A stretch of 64,000 nucleotides of DNA, taken from positions 225,059-289,058 of the forward strand of contig JAFEBP010000007.1 of NCBI GenBank assembly GCA_018242605.1, given 5' to 3'. Within the stretch, counting starts at the first letter, position 1, and each line of letters begins with the position of its first letter. The stretch comes from Planctomycetota bacterium. Its GTDB lineage: Bacteria > Planctomycetota > Phycisphaerae > Phycisphaerales > UBA1924. Shown here one piece after another: positions 9,239-17,562 of this stretch. Under the pieces are notes generated by a model. That model was not told where the DNA came from. It saw nothing but the letters and a program-made list of their open reading frames with translations, and made no database searches. Both the position numbers and the translations under genes were made by a program.

Positions 9239-10519
9239 TCACAGCTTCGCGGCGTCGGCCGGCGCGGCGTCCGGGCGGTCACCGGTGATCAACCTGGCCC
9301 CGCGCTCAAAGAACATGTATGACCAGATCCAATCGAGCATCACCATCACGCGGCTGCGGAAGCTGATGAGCGCCATCACGTGGACCACCGCCCAGAGCAG
9401 CCACGCGAAGAACCCGCCGAACTTGGCGCCGAACACCGCCGCGACCGCGCGGTTGCGGCCGATGGTCGCCAGATCTCCCTTGTGCTTGTAGCGGAACGGC
9501 GGGCGCGGCGATGTGCCGCCCGAGACTTCCGCCACGATCGTGCGGGCGGCGTATCGGCCCATCTGTATCGCCCCGGGGCACATGCCCGGCACCATGCCGC
9601 GAGCCGGGTCTTTCGCGTGTGCCAGGTCGCCGATGACGAACACCTCCGGGTGCCCGGGCGCTGTCAGGTCCGGCCCCACCACCACGCGCCCCGCCCGATC
9701 GAGTTCCACGCCCAACGAGGCTCCCAGCGGCGAAGCCCGCACCCCGGCGCCCCACACGGCGTTGCGTGCGTCGATGCGCAGCGCGACGCCCTGTTCGTCA
9801 ACCGCGTCGATGCCGTTGGAGTCCATACCGGTGACGCGGGTGCGCAGCCGGACTTCCACACCCAGTTGCTTGAGATCGTGCAGGGCCCGCGCTGAAAGCG
9901 CGGGATCGAAGCCGGGCAGCACGCGGTCCTGCGCTTCGACGAGGATCACCCGCGCCGTGGCGGTGTCGATCCGGTCAAAGTCGCGGGGGATGGCGTGACG
10001 CGCGATCTCGCAGATGGCCCCGGCGATCTCCACGCCCGTGGGGCCCGCGCCGACCACGACGAACGTCAGTTCCGCGCGGCGTGCCGCGGCGTCGTTCTCG
10101 CGTTCGGCACGCTCGAAGGCCAGCAGAAATCGCGAGCGGATCGCGAGGGCATCCTCGATGCTCTTGAGGCCCGGGGCGAATGCCGCCCAGTTGTCGTTCC
10201 CGAAGTAGGAGTGCGTGGCGCCCGCCGCGAGAATCAGGTAGTCGTAGTCAACGGCGCCGTCCTTGAGAATCACCCGCTTGTTGGGTGCGTCGATCGCGGT
10301 AGCCTCGGCGAGGAGCACCTCCGCGTCGGGCACGCCACGGACGATGCGACGGATCGGCGCTGCGATCTGCGCGGGTGAGAGGGCGGCGGTGGCCACCTGA
10401 TAGAGCAAGGGCTGAAAGACGTGGTGATTCCGCCGATCGATCAGCGTGATGCGGACGCCCCGGCCCGCGAGGGCGTTCACCGCCGCGAGACCGCCGAACC
10501 CGCCGCCGATGATGACCAC
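9239..10519 (-). CDS. ndh: type II NADH dehydrogenase (NAD(P)/FAD-dependent oxidoreductase)
   Basis: The product is a 426-residue two-dinucleotide-fold flavoprotein. The FAD-binding motif sits at the very N-terminus (VVIIGGGFGGLAA), the NDH-2 quinone-side block HHVFQPLLYQVATAALSP follows, the second nucleotide-binding motif is VVVGAGPTGVEIAG, and FAD contact GDLAHAKDP lies near residue 300. The C-terminus (MVMLDWIWSYMFF) is an amphipathic membrane-anchoring helix. By family it passes electrons from NADH to quinone without pumping protons. Only GTG at 10519 is available as start; the in-frame TAG seven codons upstream is the stop of the preceding gene. The AAGGAG that overlaps that stop is about 20 nt away, so translational coupling is likely. 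Confidence 0.92.
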   Translation of the reverse strand: MVIIGGGFGGLAAVNALAGRGVRITLIDRRNHHVFQPLLYQVATAALSPAQIAAPIRRIVRGVPDAEVLLAEATAIDAPNKRVILKDGAVDYDYLILAAGATHSYFGNDNWAAFAPGLKSIEDALAIRSRFLLAFERAERENDAAARRAELTFVVVGAGPTGVEIAGAICEIARHAIPRDFDRIDTATARVILVEAQDRVLPGFDPALSARALHDLKQLGVEVRLRTRVTGMDSNGIDAVDEQGVALRIDARNAVWGAGVRASPLGASLGVELDRAGRVVVGPDLTAPGHPEVFVIGDLAHAKDPARGMVPGMCPGAIQMGRYAARTIVAEVSGGTSPRPPFRYKHKGDLATIGRNRAVAAVFGAKFGGFFAWLLWAVVHVMALISFRSRVMVMLDWIWSYMFFERGARLITGDRPDAAPADAAKL

Positions 10520-10537
10520 GTGTGGCTTGACGGCGAA

Positions 10538-12121
10538 CTACTCCTTCTTTGCGGGCGCGGGGGCGGGCGTGGGCGCGAGAGCCGGCTCCGATTTGGGCGG
10601 CAACGGTGTTCCGGACTTGGCGGCGAAGTACGACTCCACCGCATCACCGATCGCCTGCACCGTGGTGCCCTTGGCGTAGGCGCCGTCGATCTTCACGATC
10701 TCCTCGTTGAGACCAACGACGACGTACGTGGGGAACGTCTTGACGCCCCACGACTTGGCAACCATGTCCGCTTCCACGAGCAGCGGGAAGCTGTAGCTCT
10801 TCTGCTTGAACCGATCGATCGCGGCGTCCGGGGACTTGTCGCGGACGGACATCGCGAGCACCTTGACGGGCTTGTCGCGGAACTTCTGGGCGAGCGAATC
10901 GAGCTCGGTGCGCGAGTCGCGGCACGGCAGGCACCACGAGCCGCCGAACTCCACGACGAGCACGTTGCCGCGCAGGCTCTCGAGCGTGATGTGGTCGCCG
11001 TTGGAGGAGCGCAGATCGAACGCGGATACGGTCGTTGGAGCGGCGGGGGCCGGCGGGGGTGCTTCGGGTTCCGTCTTGGCCTCCGGCGCGGGCGGCTCGG
11101 GGTTGACGGGCTGCTTGACCTCCGGCACCTTATCCGCGGGAACTTCGATCTTCTCGCCCGACGGTGTCGCGATGTGCGTCGCCGGAGGAGTCGCGGGGAG
11201 CTTGGGAAGCTCCTCGCTGGCGTACCCGTCCGGCACCTGGATCTTGAACGAGTCGGCGGTCAGCGCGGGCGGCCTGGCCTCGTCCACGTGAACCTTGGTC
11301 AGTTCGAGAATCATCGAGCCGTTGGCCATGGTGCCCTCGATGAGGCGTTCAACTTTGCGTGGCAGGTGGTCGGTGGTGGCGAAGCTCCAGCGCGTCTTGG
11401 CGACCTTCTTCTCGCCGAACGTCACGACGATCACATCGCACTCCACACCGTCCACCGTCTGCTTATCGAGCAACTCGTAGTCGGCGTTGGTGCCCAGTTC
11501 CTTCGCGAAAGGACGCGCGGAACTGAGTTCGTCGTTGCGCGACGAGGTGGCGACCTGGAACGCCTGGTTCTTGGCCTCGCGGGGCTGGCGCTTCTCGATC
11601 ACCTTCTTGTCCGCGTGCGAGATGAACTGGATGTTGTTGCCCGTCCACATGACGTCGAAGTTGATCGTGTCGGCGGTAGCCTTGGGCGTGCCCGAGCCCG
11701 TCGAACGGATGAGCCAGCCGTTGGTCTGCGTGCCCGCCGTGGGTGACCGCAGCATCTTGACGTCGGCCTCGATCTTGGCGGTGTTGGGCTCGAACATCGC
11801 GCCCACGGCGTACGCCTTGGCGTGGTACGTGATCGCCTGCGCTCGCTTGATCGCCTCGGACGCCGCGACGAAGAGCTCGCTGCCTGGCTTTTCATTCTGG
11901 GTCGACGGCTTCTCGACCACCGGGGGCGCGGCCGCTTTGATCTCCTTGGGGGCACCCGCATCCGCCGGCACCGCCGGGTCGTGCGCGGGCTCCTTGGCCG
12001 GGTCCGGCTTCTCCGCCGGCGGCGAGGCCGGGTCCGCGGGCTGAAGCGCGGGCGAATCCTGAAGGCCGTACGCCGCCGCGGCCATCATACCGACAACCAT
12101 CGCCAATCGAACGAATCTCAT
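10538..12121 (-). CDS. exported protein with N-terminal outer-membrane-lipoprotein-like domain and C-terminal TlpA-type thioredoxin domain
   Basis: The product has 527 residues. A signal peptide (MRFVRLAMVVGMMAAAAYG) is followed by a Pro/Ala-rich linker. Next is a beta-rich LolA/DUF2092-like domain (about 70-290) containing ATTDHLPRKVERLIEG. After a second Pro-rich linker, the C-terminal thioredoxin domain has the redox motif WCLPC in VVEFGGSWCLPCRDS, and a cis-Pro region TFPTYVVV. Such fusions are frequent in planctomycetes; the redox half should act on periplasmic thiols or peroxide-like substrates, with the substrate unknown. The gene overlaps the trpC stop by 4 nt (ATGA) and precedes ndh by 18 nt, so the three are probably one transcript. 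Confidence 0.85.
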   Translation of the reverse strand: MRFVRLAMVVGMMAAAAYGLQDSPALQPADPASPPAEKPDPAKEPAHDPAVPADAGAPKEIKAAAPPVVEKPSTQNEKPGSELFVAASEAIKRAQAITYHAKAYAVGAMFEPNTAKIEADVKMLRSPTAGTQTNGWLIRSTGSGTPKATADTINFDVMWTGNNIQFISHADKKVIEKRQPREAKNQAFQVATSSRNDELSSARPFAKELGTNADYELLDKQTVDGVECDVIVVTFGEKKVAKTRWSFATTDHLPRKVERLIEGTMANGSMILELTKVHVDEARPPALTADSFKIQVPDGYASEELPKLPATPPATHIATPSGEKIEVPADKVPEVKQPVNPEPPAPEAKTEPEAPPPAPAAPTTVSAFDLRSSNGDHITLESLRGNVLVVEFGGSWCLPCRDSRTELDSLAQKFRDKPVKVLAMSVRDKSPDAAIDRFKQKSYSFPLLVEADMVAKSWGVKTFPTYVVVGLNEEIVKIDGAYAKGTTVQAIGDAVESYFAAKSGTPLPPKSEPALAPTPAPAPAKKE

Positions 12122-12963
12122 CGCGTGTACTCCGGGCGAACCCCTTCGTGCGGGGCCAGCAACTTGGCAAGCGCAGCCCCTGGGTCGGGCTGCCGCATCA
12201 GGTGTTCACCGACCAGCACCCGACGAACACCGAATTCCCTCAACTTCGCAAGATCATTGGGCGTCTTGATCCCCGATTCGCTGACCAGGGCGGACCTGTC
12301 CCCCACTCGATCGGCCAATCGCGTCGTGTGGTCGAGGTCGACGCGCATGCTTGACAGATCCCGATTATTGATGCCGAGCAGAGCCCTGCCGCGGGCCCCC
12401 GCCACCACCGCCCACGCTCGCTCGAGGTTCTCCTCGTCGTGAATCTCGAGCAGCGTGGCCAGACCCACCGAGTGCGCGAGCGAGGCGAGCTCGGCCAGCA
12501 TGCCGCCGGGCAGGCACTCGGCGATGAGCAATACGGCATCGGCGCCCGCCACGCGGCTCTGCCACACCTGCCAGGGATCGATGATGAAGTCCTTGCGCAA
12601 CACCGGAATCGGAACTTCCGCGCGGATGCGCTCCACAAACGCGATGTCGCCTCCGAAAAACGGCGAATCGGTCAGGCACGAGATCGCCGCGGCCCCGGCC
12701 CGGTGGTATTCTCTTGCGATGCGCTCCGGCGAAAAACCCTCGCCCTCGTACTCGGGCCGGATCAGCCCCGCGCTGGGGCTGCGCCGCTTCACCTCCGCGA
12801 TGACGCGCGTGTCGGAATCACCCACCGGCGTCAGCGCGGCGATGAACCCGCGCGTGGGCGGGCAGTCTTTCGCCCGGGCGCGAAGCTCGTCGAGCGAGGT
12901 CCGGGCCTTGGCGGCTTCCACGTCCTCCCGCGTGCGGTCCGTGATGTCCTTCAGCGTCACCAT
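12118..12963 (-). CDS. trpC: indole-3-glycerol phosphate synthase
   Basis: The product is 281 residues and one TIM barrel, catalysing ring closure of carboxyphenylaminodeoxyribulose phosphate to indole-3-glycerol phosphate in tryptophan synthesis. Visible signatures are VIAEVKRRSPSAGLI (catalytic Lys and the phosphate-facing Ser), LRKDFIIDPWQVWQSRVAGADAVLLI, LLGINNRDLSSM and the C-terminal VSESGI. The start at 12963 (MVTLKDITDRT) fits the usual N-terminus; upstream in-frame sequence to 13044 is not conserved-looking. No other trp gene lies nearby. Its ATG shares the tetranucleotide CATG at 12961-12964 with a possible start of the divergent CPBP gene. Confidence 0.96.
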   Translation of the reverse strand: MVTLKDITDRTREDVEAAKARTSLDELRARAKDCPPTRGFIAALTPVGDSDTRVIAEVKRRSPSAGLIRPEYEGEGFSPERIAREYHRAGAAAISCLTDSPFFGGDIAFVERIRAEVPIPVLRKDFIIDPWQVWQSRVAGADAVLLIAECLPGGMLAELASLAHSVGLATLLEIHDEENLERAWAVVAGARGRALLGINNRDLSSMRVDLDHTTRLADRVGDRSALVSESGIKTPNDLAKLREFGVRRVLVGEHLMRQPDPGAALAKLLAPHEGVRPEYTR

Positions 12964-13018
12964 GGTCGGGCTGATTGTTGGCTCGGCGCACGCGGCGACA
13001 CAGGCCTCCCCCGCGGCG

Positions 13019-13843
13019 ATGTCGACGCTTGCCAAGGACGCCACGACAGACTCCCGGTGGATGATCGCCTACGCCTTCGGCGCACTGGTCGCCCTGCTGG
13101 TGATCGTGAGCATCGGGCTGTTCCGGCGCGGCGGGCTTTCCAAGGGCCGCTCGGTGGCGGAGCACCCGTGGTACATCTGGCTCTGCTGCGGGCTGCTCGT
13201 GTGGCTGGGCATGGGCGTCGCCGCGGGAATGCTCGCGGGCGGATCGGGGCTGCGGAACCAGGCGCTCTCGATGCTGGGGGCGTACACCGCGGGAATCGGC
13301 ATCGGCGCCGTGCTGTTGCGGCTGCTCAACGCGTCGTCGCCGGGCTCGGGGCTAAGTCTGGGGTGGCGTGCCGCGGGCAAGGGCGTGGTCAGTTTTCTGC
13401 TCGCGTGGCCCATCGTGAGCGTCGCCGGGATGCTCGCCGCGTACGCCCACACGCTCGCCACGGGGCACGCGCCCGACACCGTCGCCCACGAAACACTGCG
13501 TTCGTTGCTGGACAACCGCTCGGACCCGTGGGCGTGGGTGCTCGCGGCCACGGCGGTCATCGCGGCGCCGATCCAGGAAGAGATTGTCTACCGAGGGCTG
13601 CTGCAGAGTTCGCTGCTGGCGCTCTTCAAGAGGCCGTGGGCCGCGGTGATCGCGTCGGCGGCCGTGTTCGCGGCGATGCACGTGGGCGGCGGCGAAAAGG
13701 GAATGCCCTGGTACGCCGTCGCTACGGTGTTCGTGCTCGCGGTGTGCATGGGCGCGGCGTTCGAGCGCACCAGGTCGCTCGCCGCCCCGATCGTGATGCA
13801 CATGCTCTTCAACGCGGCGAACGTGGCCCTGGTCTTCGTGTGA
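13019..13843 (+). CDS. CPBP-family intramembrane metalloprotease (Abi/CaaX-like)
   Basis: The product has about 274 residues and eight hydrophobic helices. The conserved catalytic motifs of the CPBP/Abi family are present: EEIVYRGLLQ (EExxxR), FAAMHVG (FxxxH) and HMLFNAAN (HxxxN). Family members cleave within membranes or have maturation or immunity roles; no substrate gene is adjacent. The start is uncertain. ATG at 13019 (MSTLAKDATT) leaves about 55 bp from trpC; an in-frame ATG at 12962 would add MVGLIVGSAHAATQASPAA, which resembles a signal sequence but would overlap the trpC start codon. Neither has a Shine-Dalgarno sequence. It converges with the aminotransferase gene with 9 bp between stops. 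Confidence 0.86.
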   Translation: MSTLAKDATTDSRWMIAYAFGALVALLVIVSIGLFRRGGLSKGRSVAEHPWYIWLCCGLLVWLGMGVAAGMLAGGSGLRNQALSMLGAYTAGIGIGAVLLRLLNASSPGSGLSLGWRAAGKGVVSFLLAWPIVSVAGMLAAYAHTLATGHAPDTVAHETLRSLLDNRSDPWAWVLAATAVIAAPIQEEIVYRGLLQSSLLALFKRPWAAVIASAAVFAAMHVGGGEKGMPWYAVATVFVLAVCMGAAFERTRSLAAPIVMHMLFNAANVALVFV

Positions 13844-13852
13844 GACTGTTGT

Positions 13853-15112
13853 TCACTTCAGCTCCGCGAGAAACTTCTCGAAGCGGTCCATGCCCTTGTT
13901 GATCTGGTCCTCGGAGCATGCAAAGGAGATGCGGACGTGGTTCTTGCCGCAGCCGCCGAAATCCTCGCCCGGAACGAACGCGACCAGCGCCTCATCGAGC
14001 AGGGCGTTGCACATGTCCAGCGCCGAGTTGATGGGCTTGCCGCCCTTGCTGGTGGTGCCGAAGTACGCCGACACATCGGGGAAGGCATAGAACGCGCCCG
14101 TCGCCTTGGCGTTGACAACCTTGGGGACCTTGGAGAGGCGTGCGTTGATCACGTCCGCACGCGCGGCGAACGCCTTTCGCATCATCTCGACGTCCGCCGA
14201 GCACTTCGTCAGGGCCGTGCGGATGGCCGGGTAGACGAAGCTGGTGATGTTCGTGGACATCTGCCCCTGCAGCGTCGACATGGCGTTGGTGAACTTCTTC
14301 CCGAACTCACCGGGCATCGCCGTGTACCCTACGCGCCAGCCGGTCATGCCGTAGGCCTTGCTCAGCCCGTTGAGCGTGATCGTGCGTTCCGCCACGCTGG
14401 GATCACTGCCGATCGAGAAGTGCGCGATGCCGCCGTACACGATTTTCTCGTACAGTTCATCGGAGAGAATCACCAAGTCCGGCGCGATCGTCGCCGCAGC
14501 CTCGGCGCACACCTTGGCGATCGCCTTGAGCTCGTCGGGAGAGTACATGGTGCCGCAGGGGTTGCTCGGCGAGTTGAGGATCACCATCCGAGTGCGGGGG
14601 GTGATGGCGGCCTTGATCTGCTCGGCGCTGGCCTTGAAGCCGGTCTTGACCGTGGTGGGCACCTCCACGATCTTGCCGCCGGCGAGTTCGACCAGCGGGG
14701 CGTAGCTCACCCAGGCGGGCACGGGGAGCACGCACTCCTGCTGCGGCTGGCCGGCCTTGGGGAAGTCAAAGAGCACGTGGCACAGGACGTACAGCGAGTG
14801 CTTGCCGCCGCTGCCGATCGTGATGTGGTCGGCGGTGAGGCCCGGGATGCCGTTCTCCTTCGTGAACTTCTCCGCGATCACGCGCCGCGTCTCGGGGTCG
14901 CCCAGGGTGGGCATGTACTTGGTCTGCCCGGCCAAAAGGGCCTCGATCGCGGAATCCTTGATCGCCCGCGGCGTGTCAAAGTCCGGCTCGCCCGCCGCGA
15001 ACGAAAGCACATCCAGCCCCTGCGCTTTCATCGCCTTGGCGCGATTCATGAAGGCGATGGTGACGGAGGGCTTGAGGTTCACGACACGGGGCGCGAGCGA
15101 GATGTTGGGCAT
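13853..15112 (-). CDS. aspC: aspartate aminotransferase (class I/II, PLP-dependent)
   Basis: The product is 419 residues of fold-type I aminotransferase, subgroup Ibeta (thermophile-type). N-terminal PSVTIAFMNRAKAM and AAGEPDFDTPRAIK match the family substrate-entry region. NSPSNPCGTMYSP carries the conserved Asn that contacts PLP, and NGLSKAYGMTGWRVGY contains the Schiff-base Lys (about residue 252). The C-terminal Arg that binds the alpha-carboxylate is in HVRISFACS. The expected reaction is reversible transamination of aspartate and 2-oxoglutarate; prephenate or other amino acid activity cannot be excluded in this subgroup. Confidence 0.93.
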   Translation of the reverse strand: MPNISLAPRVVNLKPSVTIAFMNRAKAMKAQGLDVLSFAAGEPDFDTPRAIKDSAIEALLAGQTKYMPTLGDPETRRVIAEKFTKENGIPGLTADHITIGSGGKHSLYVLCHVLFDFPKAGQPQQECVLPVPAWVSYAPLVELAGGKIVEVPTTVKTGFKASAEQIKAAITPRTRMVILNSPSNPCGTMYSPDELKAIAKVCAEAAATIAPDLVILSDELYEKIVYGGIAHFSIGSDPSVAERTITLNGLSKAYGMTGWRVGYTAMPGEFGKKFTNAMSTLQGQMSTNITSFVYPAIRTALTKCSADVEMMRKAFAARADVINARLSKVPKVVNAKATGAFYAFPDVSAYFGTTSKGGKPINSALDMCNALLDEALVAFVPGEDFGGCGKNHVRISFACSEDQINKGMDRFEKFLAELK

Positions 15113-15217
15113 GGGCGGAGGGTAGGTAATCGGAGTCCCACCGCGTGGAACAACCGGTGCGCCCGGTGGGTGCGCCGCGGCGATCGGTCGCCTCGGCCGG
15201 GGATATCCCGAACAGTT

Positions 15218-17437
15218 TCAACACCCGCCCGACTGCCAGGACTCGAAAAACGTCTGAACGTCCGCACCATCCACGCCCCCGTCCATGTTCACGTCCGCCG
15301 CAAGATCAGAATCCTGCCATGCAAGGAAGAACGCTTCGATATCGGTGCCGTCGACGCCGCCATCGTGGTTGAAATCGGCGACACTCAACACCGTGATCCC
15401 CGCGGTTTCGCTCGCGAACTCGCCGCACGCGTCCCTGATGATGACGTCGTATTCCCCGGCGTCGTCGCAGATCACCGGACTGATCCGCAGCGATCGAGTG
15501 GTCGCCCCGGCAACGCTGCCCGCGTCGACAAGCGCTCTGCCATTCTTCCGCCACTGGTACCCGACGATCCCGGTGCAGACTGAATCGGCCGTGACGGTGA
15601 GCAGCAACTGACCGCCCTGGTACACGGAGCCCGATTCGGGCTGCTGCGAGATCGCGATCCTCCCGGACCCCGCGAAGATGACGCCCCCGCCCCCACCGGT
15701 CGCCGCCGATCTGGCCCCGCCGCCCGCGGCCCGTACGTAACTGCCCGCGACGCCACCGTCATACACCGCGATGCGTCCACCGCCGCCACCGCCGCCGCAC
15801 CCAGCGCCCGTGCGCTGCGCGGGCACGCACGTGGAGCCGTTTGACGAACCTCCCTGGGCAGAAATGAACGCCCCGCCCCCGGCCTCGATGAAGCTCCCGG
15901 CACGCACGAAGATGCTGCCGCCCCCGCCGCCACCGCTGCCGCGATTGGAAGAACCGCACGTCAAGCACCCGTCGGCGCTCCCCTGCGCCGAGAAGCCCGG
16001 TTCGCCATCTGCCTCGATGGTGCCCGATAGCTGCAAACCATGCGCAACATCAATGTGAATGACACCGCCGCCAGCCCCGCCGGGAGTAAACGCCGTTCCC
16101 GATCCCGAAGCTCTCGCCGCCCCACCGCCACTGCCGAAGTTCCCCGGCCTGTACCGGTCGTCCGCGGTTCCAAGTCCGCCCACGCCGCCTGCGGAGCCGT
16201 TGCCGCCGGAACTCGCACCTCCACCACCGCCTCCGCCCGAGGGTGCGGTGCTTCCCGCCAAGGCTCCGGTGCCGGCTCCTGGTCCGACGTCGGACGGATA
16301 GCCCTTGCCGGTCGCCGAGATCTTGCCGCTGTTGGTCACCTCAAGACGGTCCGAAATGTACAACTCCAACGGAACCAACGGCGGCGTTGTGAGCACGCCG
16401 GGACCGACGATGGAGACGCTACGAAGCCACGCGGGCCCCATCAACTTCGCGCGACCGCCCGCCACCTGCAGAACGTCGACCGTCGGGTCCAAAATGGGTG
16501 TCTCGGAATCCGGAGCGCTGGGCGAGTTGATCATCAATGTCACCGGATCAGCGAGCGCCAAACGCTTGACCACCGTCCCGCTCGCACCCATGCCCCCGGT
16601 CGATCCGCCGTACGCAGACATCGTCGGCGAGGACGCCAGGAGCCCACCCATCACCGCGATCCGTCCGCCCGCCGCGGGATAGGCTCCGCCGTTGGCGGTG
16701 ATGGATCCAAGCGCGTTCACCGTTGCGCATGTGATCCACACCGAACCGCCCGCGCCAGCGCCCACGGTCGCGCCCCCGCAAGTGCCACCCGGGGCACCGT
16801 TCGACGAAATCCGAACCCCGGTGTTGAGCGACAGCGTCCCGCCGACGACCAGACGCAAGACCCCGCCCCCGGCGCCCGCGGGCGCGGGTTGACTCTCGCA
16901 CGCGAGCGGCAGCGACCCCTGAACAAACCCGCCGCTGCCGAAGTCGTCCGGCGCCAGCAAGTTGCCATAGGCCTGCCCTCCGGTATCAAACGGCCCGCCG
17001 TTGCCGCCGTGCCCCGGGCCGGTCTGGGACGCCGCGGAGATGTACCGGCCCGGCGCGGGCCCCCGTCCGGGCAGGTAACCCATTCCGTCAGCGTTCATGC
17101 GGCCGTTGATCACGCAGTTGTCGGCGACCGAGAGATGTAGGCCGCGAACCGTGTCACCCGGGGCGTAGGTGTACGTGTGGCCTCTTGAGTGCGTCACCAA
17201 AGCGCCCGAGTTGATGATGAGAGATCGGATCGAACAGCGTCCGTTGATGGTCAAGACCGCGGGCGAAACCACCGTGATGTCCGCCGAAGCCAGCGGAACG
17301 CCGTTGACGCTGGTATCGGTCGGGCCGATCGTCGTGCTGGTGGTGATCGACACGCTTTGCCCGGCGGCGACTGCCGCGACGATCAAGATCCCCGCGGCGC
17401 ATGCCAGCCCATTCACGTGCTTCCAGAACTGCAGCAT
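15218..17437 (-). CDS. secreted glycine-rich protein with Ig-like domain and dockerin-like tail
   Basis: The start at 17437 (MLQFWKHVNGLACAAGILIV) was chosen because it begins a good signal peptide; the frame is open to 17596, but that extension is basic and not signal-like. The mature protein has about 710 residues. A first part (STTIGPTDTSVNGVPLASAD) resembles G8-type beta-helix starts. It is followed by a very long Gly/Ser/Ala-rich region with many GGGGGG runs, short beta-strand patches and paired cysteines, probably a beta-helix or filamentous surface structure. Next is an Ig-like domain (QQPESGSVYQGGQLLLTV...YQWRKNGRAL). The last part is the dockerin-like pair DGGVDGTDIEAFFLAWQ and DGGVDGADVQTFFESWQ. 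No enzymatic motif was recognised. It lies just downstream of another dockerin-tailed gene. Confidence 0.85.
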   Translation of the reverse strand: MLQFWKHVNGLACAAGILIVAAVAAGQSVSITTSTTIGPTDTSVNGVPLASADITVVSPAVLTINGRCSIRSLIINSGALVTHSRGHTYTYAPGDTVRGLHLSVADNCVINGRMNADGMGYLPGRGPAPGRYISAASQTGPGHGGNGGPFDTGGQAYGNLLAPDDFGSGGFVQGSLPLACESQPAPAGAGGGVLRLVVGGTLSLNTGVRISSNGAPGGTCGGATVGAGAGGSVWITCATVNALGSITANGGAYPAAGGRIAVMGGLLASSPTMSAYGGSTGGMGASGTVVKRLALADPVTLMINSPSAPDSETPILDPTVDVLQVAGGRAKLMGPAWLRSVSIVGPGVLTTPPLVPLELYISDRLEVTNSGKISATGKGYPSDVGPGAGTGALAGSTAPSGGGGGGGASSGGNGSAGGVGGLGTADDRYRPGNFGSGGGAARASGSGTAFTPGGAGGGVIHIDVAHGLQLSGTIEADGEPGFSAQGSADGCLTCGSSNRGSGGGGGGSIFVRAGSFIEAGGGAFISAQGGSSNGSTCVPAQRTGAGCGGGGGGGRIAVYDGGVAGSYVRAAGGGARSAATGGGGGVIFAGSGRIAISQQPESGSVYQGGQLLLTVTADSVCTGIVGYQWRKNGRALVDAGSVAGATTRSLRISPVICDDAGEYDVIIRDACGEFASETAGITVLSVADFNHDGGVDGTDIEAFFLAWQDSDLAADVNMDGGVDGADVQTFFESWQSGGC

Positions 17438-17562
17438 AAACGCCAATATACAGAATGTCGTCGCAGGATTCAAGGCGACTTGCGGAGGGGCCTCCGGCTT
17501 GAACCGCCGGGATGAGATCACGGTCCAGCCCCCTCTCACCGCGATCCGCGCATTTGAACTGC

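Noticed and set aside
12455..13018. N-terminal extension of the CPBP protease
   Set aside because: This part is antisense to trpC and not hydrophobic or conserved; the protein is complete from 13019 (or 12962).
17490..17520. tRNA T-arm-like sequence on the minus strand
   Set aside because: GGTTCAAGCC is present, but the flanking bases do not make a 5-bp T stem and no anticodon or acceptor arm fits.
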